From: an uncultured Caryophanales bacterium
GTDB lineage: Bacteria; Bacillota_I; Bacilli_A; Acholeplasmatales; Anaeroplasmataceae
NCBI GenBank assembly: GCA_946626535.1
Contig: CAMOUK010000058.1
Location: 1-5,262, forward strand
DNA: 5,262 nt
Direction of reading: 5' to 3'
Part shown: in pieces, positions 1-5,224 of the stretch
Position numbering within the stretch: position 1 is the stretch's first letter
How the letters are laid out: each line of letters begins with the position of its first letter
Notes under the pieces: generated by a model
Told to the model about the DNA's origin: nothing
The model's database searches: none
What the model saw: the letters and a program-made list of their open reading frames with translations, nothing else
Position numbers and translations under genes: made by a program

Positions 1-328
1 CAGGTGTTTCTGTTACTTCTTTGTCTTCAGATTTATTTTCATCTTCAGTTTCTTCATTATTTTCTTCATTTATATCAGCAACAACAGGTGTTTCATTTTC
101 TATCTGTTCATTATTATTTTCTTCAGGTTCTTTTGTTTCTTCTTGATTATTATCTTCTTTAGTCTCATTAGTAGCTAATAAAGATGCAGCATGAGATTTA
201 TTATTTTTCAATTCTTTTTTCTTTTTGTTATTAACAATTACTGTAGTTAATACAATAATGATTACAATAAATGCTAAAAATGCAAAAGATAAATAAAATA
301 TTAAATCAACCTTACTAATTAAAAACAT
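1..328 (-). CDS. Membrane-anchored protein with acidic low-complexity tail (5' part, runs off window)
   Basis: Only the first 109 codons are present and no stop is seen. The start is the ATG at 328, with a GAGGTG Shine-Dalgarno at 335-340, six bases upstream. Residues 9-32 form one hydrophobic segment (FYLSFAFLAF then IVIIIVLTTVIV). It is followed by a basic patch (KKKKELKNNK, 35-44), so by the positive-inside rule the N-terminus should be outside and the rest in the cytoplasm. From about residue 54 the sequence is a Glu/Asn/Asp/Thr-rich, probably disordered tail with no recognisable domain. This layout (one N-terminal helix, then a charged linker) resembles division or envelope scaffolds such as ZipA or EzrA in architecture only; no homology is seen. 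The functional part, if any, lies beyond base 1. Treated as a real but unidentified gene because of its start site, promoter and membrane segment. Confidence 0.8.
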   Translation of the reverse strand, partial: MFLISKVDLIFYLSFAFLAFIVIIIVLTTVIVNNKKKKELKNNKSHAASLLATNETKEDNNQEETKEPEENNNEQIENETPVVADINEENNEETEDENKSEDKEVTETP

Positions 329-362
329 AATAAACACCTCTAGTCGTTTCAAACATATTTTA

Positions 363-391
363 ATTATAAAATAAAATAAATCAATATTCAA
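363..391 (-). promoter_or_regulatory. Sigma-A-like promoter of the partial membrane-protein gene
   Basis: On the minus strand, TTGAAT (386-391) and a perfect TATAAT (363-368) are separated by 17 bases. The -35 matches 4 of 6 consensus bases. Transcription would start near 356, giving a leader of roughly 28 bases that contains the GAGGTG ribosome binding site. Confidence 0.65.
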
Positions 392-417
392 TAAAATAGA
401 AATCAGATTCTAGTTAT

Positions 418-445
418 AAAAAAAACCACAATCACATGATTATGG
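418..445 (-). terminator. Rho-independent terminator of the tRNA-Pro/tRNA-Gly operon
   Basis: On the minus strand, CCATAATCA and TGATTGTGG can pair along nine positions, one of them G-U (426-445), and a run of eight T follows (418-425). The fully closed stem would leave only a two-base loop, so the innermost pair or two must open. The G-U pair becomes a C-A mismatch on the plus strand, so the signal is for minus-strand transcription. It lies 13 bases beyond the CCA end of tRNA-Gly and also insulates the membrane-protein gene from read-through. Confidence 0.75.
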
Positions 446-458
446 CATTTAATATCAT

Positions 459-532
459 TGGAGCGAGTGATGGGAATCGAACCCACGTAGTTAGCTTGGA
501 AGGCTAAGGTTCTACCATTGAACTACACTCGC
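459..532 (-). tRNA. tRNA-Gly (anticodon UCC)
   Basis: Complete cloverleaf on the minus strand. The acceptor stem is GCGAGTG (526-532) paired with CACTCGC (463-469), the discriminator is U, and the CCA end is encoded (459-461). The anticodon stem TTAGC/GCTAA encloses the loop CTTCCAA, giving anticodon UCC, which reads GGA and GGG. The T loop is TTCGATT. The length is 74 nt with CCA, usual for tRNA-Gly with a short D loop. It lies nine bases downstream of tRNA-Pro and is almost certainly cotranscribed with it. Confidence 0.96.
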
Positions 533-541
533 ATATATAAA

Positions 542-618
542 TGGTCGGGATTATAGGATTCGAACCTACGACATCTTGGTCCCAAACCAAGCGCTCTACC
601 AAGCTGAGCTAAATCCCG
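542..618 (-). tRNA. tRNA-Pro (anticodon UGG)
   Basis: Complete cloverleaf on the minus strand. The acceptor stem is CGGGATT (612-618) paired with AATCCCG (546-552), the discriminator is A, and CCA is encoded (542-544). The anticodon loop TTTGGGA gives UGG, the general Pro decoder for CCN codons in low-GC bacteria. The D-arm (TAGCTCAGCTTGGTAGAGC) and T-loop (TTCGAAT) sequences are standard. The length is 77 nt with CCA. It is the first gene of a two-tRNA operon with tRNA-Gly(UCC). Confidence 0.97.
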
Positions 619-650
619 TTTTCTTGCGTCCTTAGCAAATACGCTCGTTT

Positions 651-679
651 ATTATAGCACAAGAAAATAAATTAATCAA
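651..679 (-). promoter_or_regulatory. Extended -10 promoter of the tRNA-Pro/tRNA-Gly operon
   Basis: On the minus strand, TTGATT (674-679, 4 of 6 consensus) lies 17 bases before a perfect TATAAT (651-656). The -10 is preceded by TGC, which makes the extended -10 motif TGnTATAAT. Transcription should start near 644, giving a 5' leader of about 25 bases to be trimmed before tRNA-Pro. It is the strongest-looking promoter in the window, as expected for a stable RNA operon. Confidence 0.8.
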
Positions 680-706
680 TACTAATTTATATTTTTTTTA
701 ATATGT

Positions 707-730
707 AAAAAAGCCCCATTTATTGGGGCT
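707..730 (-). terminator. Rho-independent terminator of pyk
   Basis: On the minus strand, AGCCCC (725-730) and GGGGCT (712-717) form a GC-rich six-pair stem around a seven-base loop, followed by a T run (707-712). It begins six bases past the pyk TAA stop. There is no T run on the other side, so it acts on minus-strand transcripts. Confidence 0.9.
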
Positions 731-736
731 AATTTA

Positions 737-2158
737 TTATAAAATATGAATCTTTATTGTATCTGTAATTGCTTCTCCTACTCCTGAAGCACCAGTGATG
801 ATAACCTTATCACCCTTTTTAACAATATTAGTCTCTAATGCTTTATCAATTGCATATTGGAATAGTTCATCAATTGTATTTTTCTTCTCAGCATATACTG
901 GGTATACATTCCATGCAAGATTTAATTGTCTACATGCTTTTTCATTAACTGTTATAGCAATAATTGGACAATGTGGTCTATATGCAGAAATCTTGAATGC
1001 TGTTTGACCATGATTTGTAACACAAATAATAGCTTTAGCATCTACTTGATATGCAGTTAATACTGCTGCATTACAAATTGCTGATAAGAAATCATCACCT
1101 AAATTTAGATCTGTATCAAAGAATCTCTTTCTAAAATCAATGTTTGTTTCAGTGAAATCAGCTATATCTCTCATTGCTGATACTGATTCAAGTGGATATT
1201 TACCAGCTGCAGATTCACCTGATAACATAATTGCAGTTGTACCATCATAAATAGCATTTGCTACATCTGATACCTCAGCTCTTGTAGGTCTTGGATTTTG
1301 TTGCATTGAATCTAGCATTTGAGTTGCTGTTACAACAATCTTACCTGCTTGATAGCATTTTTTGATTAAGTTCTTTTGAATTGGAGGTAAGCATTTGAAA
1401 GGAACTTCAACTCCCATATCTCCTCTTGCTACCATGATACCATCGGATGCTTCAATGATTTCATCCATCTTTTGAATACCTTCAGTATTTTCAATCTTAG
1501 AAATAATTCTAATTTTTCCTGATGTATCATATTTATCTAATATTTTTCTAATTTCGTATACGTCTTCTTTTCTTCTTACGAATGATGCAGCTATATAATC
1601 AACACATTCTTGAATACCAAATATAATATCTTCTCTATCAGCCTCTGAAATATATGGCATATCTACAACAACATTTGGAATATTAATTGATTTTCTATTT
1701 GATAATACACCATCAATTAATACCTTAGTAACTATATCTTTTCCCTCAACTCTTAATGTTTCAAACATCATTTTGCCATCATCGGCTAAAATCTTAATAC
1801 CTGGCTTATTAACATATTTAGCTAAATCAGGATATGTTAATCCAACCTTATTTTCATCTCCAACTAAATCAAAGTCAGCAGAGAATGTGAATTCTTGTCC
1901 CTTTTTTAATTCAACCTTTCCATCCTTAAATAATCTAATACGAATTTCAGGTCCTTTAGTATCTAGTAAAATAGGAAGTGGAATACCTAATTCCTCTCTT
2001 ACTCTCTTAACTCTGTCCATTCTAACCTTTTGTTCAGCATGTGTACCGTGTGAAAAATTTAATCTAGCACAGTCTAAACCATGTGTTATCATCTCTTTTA
2101 AAAGATTGTCATCATCACATGCAGGACCTAATGTACATATAATTTTTGTCTTACGCAT
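737..2158 (-). CDS. pyk: Pyruvate kinase
   Basis: Cytoplasmic glycolytic enzyme that transfers phosphate from phosphoenolpyruvate to ADP, giving pyruvate and ATP. The 473 residues match the basic three-domain kinase (compare E. coli PykF). The N-terminal strand is MRKTKIICTLGPA. Substrate and K+ ligands are R32, N34, S36, D66 and T67 (ARLNFSHG and LLDTKGPEIR). The B domain spans about 72-165. K221 and E223 (SKIE) are the catalytic Lys and a metal ligand, D247 (ARGDMG) is the second metal ligand, and T279 lies in TATQML. The C-terminal effector domain runs from about 345. E71 in TKGPE is the residue associated with K+-dependent enzymes. The phosphate-loop equivalent, T381-N-H-G-Q-T386, suggests an effector site, though ligand and specificity cannot be read. 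The extra C-terminal PEP-utiliser-like domain of Bacillus-type enzymes (about 585 residues) is absent. The start at 2158 follows GAGGTG (2166-2171) by seven bases. The gene stands alone between terminators; pfkA is not next to it. Confidence 0.98.
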   Translation of the reverse strand: MRKTKIICTLGPACDDDNLLKEMITHGLDCARLNFSHGTHAEQKVRMDRVKRVREELGIPLPILLDTKGPEIRIRLFKDGKVELKKGQEFTFSADFDLVGDENKVGLTYPDLAKYVNKPGIKILADDGKMMFETLRVEGKDIVTKVLIDGVLSNRKSINIPNVVVDMPYISEADREDIIFGIQECVDYIAASFVRRKEDVYEIRKILDKYDTSGKIRIISKIENTEGIQKMDEIIEASDGIMVARGDMGVEVPFKCLPPIQKNLIKKCYQAGKIVVTATQMLDSMQQNPRPTRAEVSDVANAIYDGTTAIMLSGESAAGKYPLESVSAMRDIADFTETNIDFRKRFFDTDLNLGDDFLSAICNAAVLTAYQVDAKAIICVTNHGQTAFKISAYRPHCPIIAITVNEKACRQLNLAWNVYPVYAEKKNTIDELFQYAIDKALETNIVKKGDKVIITGASGVGEAITDTIKIHIL

Positions 2159-2181
2159 AATTTATCACCTCATTTATGACT

Positions 2182-2190
2182 ATTTTACCA
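2182..2190 (-). promoter_or_regulatory. pyk: Probable extended -10 promoter of pyk
   Basis: On the minus strand, TGGTAAAAT (2182-2190) is an extended -10 (TGn followed by TAAAAT, 5 of 6). No good -35 is seen at the usual spacing. Transcription would start near 2175, leaving a short leader of about 17 bases just ahead of the GAGGTG site. The upstream gene ends in a strong terminator, so pyk needs a promoter in this 128-base gap. Confidence 0.45.
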
Positions 2191-2232
2191 TAATTTATAA
2201 TGATTTTATATTCTTTTCATTTTGAAATATAG

Positions 2233-2266
2233 AAAAAAATGAGGTTTGTTTGAAAAACCTCATTTT
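2233..2266 (-). terminator. Rho-independent terminator of the esterase lipoprotein gene
   Basis: A perfect 12-pair stem (2236-2247 with 2255-2266, core ATGAGGTTT/AAACCTCAT) encloses a seven-base loop, followed on the minus strand by a run of seven T (2233-2239). It starts about 20 bases after the TAA stop of the esterase gene. It separates that gene from pyk, so the two are not one operon. Confidence 0.88.
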
Positions 2267-2286
2267 ATAATTATAAATATTTATAT

Positions 2287-4242
2287 TTATTCTGCAAAAT
2301 ATTCTACAGTAATTGAAGAAATCATAACACCAGTACTTGAACCAGAAGCTCTATACATGTAGAATGTGCTAGAACCATCAATCTCATATTCAAATTCAAA
2401 TGCTGTTGCTGAACCATCAGTAATAGATTCTTTCTTTTCAGTTGTTCCATCTGAAACTCCTAATAAGCAAGCTTTTTCTACACTTCCTGAATAAGCTTTA
2501 ATTGTAATTAAAATTTTACCTTTACCTTCACAAGTAATTGATAAATTTGTATTTGCTGTTGAACCATTACCACCAAACTTTAAACATTTATTTGAAATAG
2601 AGAATTTAGAATTTGGATCATCTACAATAAATGGAGATTTAATATCTGATACCGCAGACATACCTGCAAATGAAATTGCATATGTTTCAGTTGCCTTTGG
2701 TCTTAAAGAAATTATAATTTCTTGAATCTTTGTTTCAGTTGCTTTTAATTTAGTAGAAAATTCAGCTTTTCTATCATCAACATTTAATACACTATATAAA
2801 GCTTTTGCTTCATTCAATAAAGTTTGAACTGATACATAGTTTTCTACAGTAATATTTTCAACACTAGGTATCTCAGCTAATTTAGCAACTAATGCATCAT
2901 TTGTTGGATATGTTCTATTTGGGTCAGTTACATTTATATCTTTAATTGTTGCTTCAATTGCAGGTATTTTAGCTTTTGATATTAAATTAGATGGATTAAC
3001 ATATGAAGATGGGCTATCCTTTACGAAATCTTTAAAACTAAAATATTCATCATCATTATGTACTTCTTTTGAATTCTTAATTACTTCAGCAACCTTTGCT
3101 GCAGTAAGATATGCACCATATTTATTATAATGTGTTGCTTCAATTCCTTCATAACCTGCATCTGTATTATTATATGTTGAATCATATCCTGCAGGCCATG
3201 CTCCAGTTAATGAATTAGGCTTTAATGCCATTAAATAATTGGCATAAGATGGTGTTGCAGTTTCTAATAATTCTTTAGTATATGCATATAAATCAACTAG
3301 TAGACAATCCTCTTCATTTGCCAATTGTCTAACTGCTTCTACATATTCAAGATTTTCACCGTGAGCTCCTGCAGCACCTACAATTGTATTTCCTGACCAC
3401 TTAACTCTAGTTACAGGAGTTACTAAAACTGGTGTTGCACCTTTTGCTCTCGCAAAATCAATATATTCTTTTAAATACCCTTTGAATGTACCATTTGATC
3501 CAGCTTCATCATATTCATAATAATTAGCACCATATTTTGCAATCTCAGATTTTACTGAGCTTGACATATCAGATGGTAAATTTGATGTAGTACTCTTTTT
3601 GTTATTTGGCTTAATTGTAGAATATATACCTTTTGAATCTGGTGTTCCTACAGGAACCATTCTTAAATATTTATATTGAGTATCAGTATAATCTTTAGTA
3701 TCATCATCATTATGACCGAATTGAATAAATAAGAAATCATCAGCCTTAATACATGATTCTATAGATTTTCCTTCATTTTCTGTAAATGTATATGAATACC
3801 CATTTTCTTTTGTATCAAATAATCTACCTTCATTAATAAATGATCTTGAACTTCTTCCACCTTGAGCACAGTTTTTAACTGTAACATCATCATCTAAAAA
3901 TAAATCTAAATATTGGCCCCATCCTCCAATATATTGTTGGTCTAGATATGTCTTAACAGTTGAATCTCCAGCAAGATAAATAGTTGTTGGCTTATTATAC
4001 ACCTTATCCTCAACAACATTTGTTGTAGTTGTTGATTCTTTTGGTGTAGTTGTAGGAACTGATGGAATTGTAGATTCAGCTGGCTTCTCGTTAGTTGTAG
4101 TATCTGGTGTAGTAGTTTTAATTTCTGTAGGTACACTACCTGTGCCTTTTGTTTCAGTTGTAGTATCATTTGAATTACCTTGGCAAGATGCTAAAGCAAA
4201 TGCTGCTAAAGTGAAACCTAAAATACAATGTTTAATTTTCAT
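2287..4242 (-). CDS. Surface lipoprotein, SGNH/GDSL esterase, rhamnogalacturonan acetylesterase-like (CE12 type)
   Basis: Predicted lipid-anchored extracellular carbohydrate esterase of 651 residues. Residues 1-20 are a lipoprotein signal ending in the lipobox LASC (Cys20 would be acylated). A Thr/Ser/Pro-rich linker (22-83) follows. The SGNH domain (about 84-390) has block I AGDST (nucleophile S94), block II AQGGRSSRSF (G128/G129), block III FGHND (N178) and block V EATHYNKYGA (H371). GDST with the GGRS and FGHND forms is typical of rhamnogalacturonan acetylesterases, which remove O-acetyl groups from pectin. The usual DxxH Asp is E368 here. Between FGHND and YLKEYI lies a stretch of about 75 residues (180-255) absent from compact family members. 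Residues about 420-512 are helical, FIVAR-like linker sequence. Residues about 517-651 look like a beta-sandwich module of the type attached to secreted pectinases, possibly sugar-binding. The start at 4242 is set by AAGGAG (4252-4257), nine bases upstream. It is divergent from an AraC-type regulator that probably controls it. The superfamily is confident; the exact substrate is inferred. Confidence 0.88.
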   Translation of the reverse strand: MKIKHCILGFTLAAFALASCQGNSNDTTTETKGTGSVPTEIKTTTPDTTTNEKPAESTIPSVPTTTPKESTTTTNVVEDKVYNKPTTIYLAGDSTVKTYLDQQYIGGWGQYLDLFLDDDVTVKNCAQGGRSSRSFINEGRLFDTKENGYSYTFTENEGKSIESCIKADDFLFIQFGHNDDDTKDYTDTQYKYLRMVPVGTPDSKGIYSTIKPNNKKSTTSNLPSDMSSSVKSEIAKYGANYYEYDEAGSNGTFKGYLKEYIDFARAKGATPVLVTPVTRVKWSGNTIVGAAGAHGENLEYVEAVRQLANEEDCLLVDLYAYTKELLETATPSYANYLMALKPNSLTGAWPAGYDSTYNNTDAGYEGIEATHYNKYGAYLTAAKVAEVIKNSKEVHNDDEYFSFKDFVKDSPSSYVNPSNLISKAKIPAIEATIKDINVTDPNRTYPTNDALVAKLAEIPSVENITVENYVSVQTLLNEAKALYSVLNVDDRKAEFSTKLKATETKIQEIIISLRPKATETYAISFAGMSAVSDIKSPFIVDDPNSKFSISNKCLKFGGNGSTANTNLSITCEGKGKILITIKAYSGSVEKACLLGVSDGTTEKKESITDGSATAFEFEYEIDGSSTFYMYRASGSSTGVMISSITVEYFAE

Positions 4243-4251
4243 TTTTCATTT

Positions 4252-4257
4252 CTCCTT
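4252..4257 (-). promoter_or_regulatory. Ribosome binding site that decides the esterase start
   Basis: On the minus strand, AAGGAG is nine bases from the ATG at 4242. A second ATG at 4249 is only two bases from this site and opens a five-codon frame ending in TAA, so it is unlikely to be the start. The ATG at 4242 gives a complete lipoprotein signal peptide. Confidence 0.75.
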
Positions 4258-4272
4258 CTTATTTATAAATAA

Positions 4273-4281
4273 AATATAACA
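4273..4281 (-). promoter_or_regulatory. Candidate extended -10 promoter of the esterase gene
   Basis: On the minus strand, TGTTATATT is an extended -10 (TGn plus TATATT, 5 of 6). The -35 position (about 4296-4301) reads TAAAAT, which does not match consensus, so an activator would be expected. Transcription would start near 4266, leaving a leader of about 24 bases. The poor -35 coincides with one of two direct repeats that may bind the divergent AraC-type regulator. Confidence 0.5.
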
Positions 4282-4283
4282 TC

Positions 4284-4322
4284 ATATTTTTTACTATTTT
4301 AGATATATAAACGACTATTTTA
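4284..4322. repeat. 21-base-spaced direct repeat, candidate AraC-type operator
   Basis: ACTATTTTA occurs at 4293-4301 and 4314-4322, start to start exactly 21 bases. The similarity extends left (ATAT at 4284-4287 and 4305-4308), giving 13 of 18 identical positions between the two units. On the esterase strand they would sit at about -27 to -35 and -48 to -56 from the proposed start of transcription. AraC-family activators commonly bind two tandem half-sites on one face of the helix next to or over the -35. That this regulator binds here is inference; the region is AT-rich. Confidence 0.45.
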
Positions 4323-4332
4323 AGTGTTTTGT

Positions 4333-4362
4333 GTCACATTTTAGAAGAAAACATGATAAAAT
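4333..4362 (+). promoter_or_regulatory. Candidate promoter of the AraC-type regulator gene
   Basis: On the plus strand, TGATAAAAT (4354-4362) is an extended -10 (TGn plus TAAAAT). GTCACA (4333-4338, 4 of 6) lies 18 bases upstream of the hexamer. The predicted start (about 4369) falls on the Shine-Dalgarno itself, which would give a very short leader. The true start may therefore lie elsewhere, and this call is tentative. Confidence 0.35.
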
Positions 4363-4381
4363 AAATTAAGGAGTTGATTAT

Positions 4382-5206
4382 ATGTATTATACAAACGATA
4401 CAATCAAATTTATGATGGCTAAAATATTCTTTACCTTAGCTGATTTTAGATTTCAAACTATGACAGATGTATACCCAAGCCATTATCATGGTGCTAATAC
4501 AATTGAAATACATTTTATAAAAAAAGGTAGTGGAATAGTTATTATAGATAATAAAGAATATAAAGTAAAAGAAAATTGGTTTTATGTTGTTCCTGCATTT
4601 GCATCACATACCCAAATTCCGAATAAAAATGATCCATTTGATAAATATTCAATATATTTATTAGTTGATAAGACAACTGGATTTGAAAATTATTTACCTC
4701 TTTTAGAAAAAGTATATGTTGGAGAAGATAAAAATAATACTGTAGCCTTTTTCGATTTATTATTAAATGAATTTCAAAATAAAAAATTTGGATATAATGA
4801 AATTGTAGTTTCATGCTTTAAATCTATAATAGTTAACATATTAAGAGATGTTAAGATTGAAGAAAAAAGAGAATCAAGCTGGCAGGTGGATTCAATACAA
4901 TTTAAAATTGAAGAAATATTATTAAATGAATTTCAAACAATTACTATCAAAGAATTAGCTAATAAATTCTATATGAGTACTAGAGAATTACAAAGATATT
5001 TAAAGGAAAATTACAATTCAACATTTAATGAATTAAAAAAAGAGGCAAGAATGTCTTATGCCTCTAATAAATTATTATATACTGATATGTCTATTGCTGA
5101 AATTGCAGAAAATTGTGGATATTCAACATTAGAGCATTTCTCTTTTGCATTTAAGAAATATTATAATGTATCACCACTACAATATAGAAAAAATAAAACA
5201 ACTTAA
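4382..5206 (+). CDS. AraC/XylS-family transcriptional regulator
   Basis: Cytoplasmic DNA-binding protein of 274 residues with the standard two-part layout. Residues about 28-95 form an AraC-type cupin effector domain (PSHYHGANTIEIHFIKKGSG, then a Pro-containing strand and a His at 76), which in this family binds a sugar or related ligand. Residues about 172-272 are the paired helix-turn-helix domain. The first HTH is around ITIKELANKFYMSTRELQRY (187-206). The second is MSIAEIAENCGYSTLEHFSF (236-255), followed by the family signature end FKKYYNVSPLQYRK. The start at 4382 is supported by AAGGAG (4368-4373), eight bases upstream; the later Met codons at residues 11-12 lack such a site. Divergent transcription from the esterase lipoprotein gene, 139 bases away, suggests it activates that gene and perhaps controls itself. 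Its ligand is unknown; a pectin-derived sugar is a guess from the neighbour. Its 3' end overlaps a terminator serving the convergent tRNA. Confidence 0.95.
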   Translation: MYYTNDTIKFMMAKIFFTLADFRFQTMTDVYPSHYHGANTIEIHFIKKGSGIVIIDNKEYKVKENWFYVVPAFASHTQIPNKNDPFDKYSIYLLVDKTTGFENYLPLLEKVYVGEDKNNTVAFFDLLLNEFQNKKFGYNEIVVSCFKSIIVNILRDVKIEEKRESSWQVDSIQFKIEEILLNEFQTITIKELANKFYMSTRELQRYLKENYNSTFNELKKEARMSYASNKLLYTDMSIAEIAENCGYSTLEHFSFAFKKYYNVSPLQYRKNKTT

Positions 5207-5215
5207 AAGTTGTTT
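5188..5215 (-). terminator. Rho-independent terminator of the right-hand tRNA, overlapping the regulator stop codon
   Basis: AAACAACTT and AAGTTGTTT form an inverted repeat (5196-5215; eight closed pairs with a four-base loop). On the minus strand it is followed by a T-rich tail with one A (5188-5195). The plus side has only TTT inside the stem and then AGAAAAAAA, so it reads best as the terminator of the convergent tRNA transcript. The hairpin includes the TAA (5204-5206) and final codons of the AraC-type gene and might still slow plus-strand polymerase. Confidence 0.6.
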
Positions 5216-5224
5216 AGAAAAAAA

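Noticed and set aside
1..94. Possible 28-codon tandem repeat (CAGGTGTTTC at 1-10 and 85-94)
   Set aside because: Only a 10-base match encoding ETP within Glu-rich low-complexity sequence; the rest of the unit cannot be compared because the window ends.
341..349. AAACGACTA (minus strand) matching 4309-4317, considered as a shared operator
   Set aside because: Opposite orientation and different position relative to the promoter; a single 9-base match in AT-rich intergenic DNA is too weak.
626..644. Small inverted repeat GCGT/ACGC in the tRNA-Pro leader, considered as a regulatory hairpin or T-box
   Set aside because: Only four pairs with an 11-base loop in a leader of about 25 bases; far too small for a T-box and likely just processed leader.
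795..1007. Plus-strand open frame of 70 codons antisense to the pyk 3' end
   Set aside because: Same reason: wholly inside pyk, with no ribosome binding site or conserved motif.
1773..2225. Plus-strand open frame of 150 codons antisense to pyk
   Set aside because: It lies opposite a certain pyruvate kinase, lacks a convincing ribosome binding site and has no recognisable domain; its openness reflects the codon use of pyk.
3942..4169. Minus-strand Gln/Leu-rich open frame within the esterase gene
   Set aside because: It is the +1-type shadow of the Thr-rich linker; ACA/ACT-rich DNA in another frame reads as Gln/Leu-rich sequence.
3994..4179. Repetitive Thr-codon tract considered as a microsatellite or CRISPR-like repeat
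   Set aside because: There is no regular unit or spacer; it encodes a Thr/Ser/Pro stalk typical of surface lipoproteins.
4243..4381. Riboswitch or attenuator in the region upstream of the esterase
   Set aside because: The predicted leaders are only about 12-24 bases and no terminator-like hairpin lies before either start codon.
4542..4814. Minus-strand open frame of 90 codons opposite the AraC-type gene
   Set aside because: It is contained in a well-supported gene, is rich in Tyr/Leu/Ile from AT-rich antisense DNA, and lacks a plausible start site.
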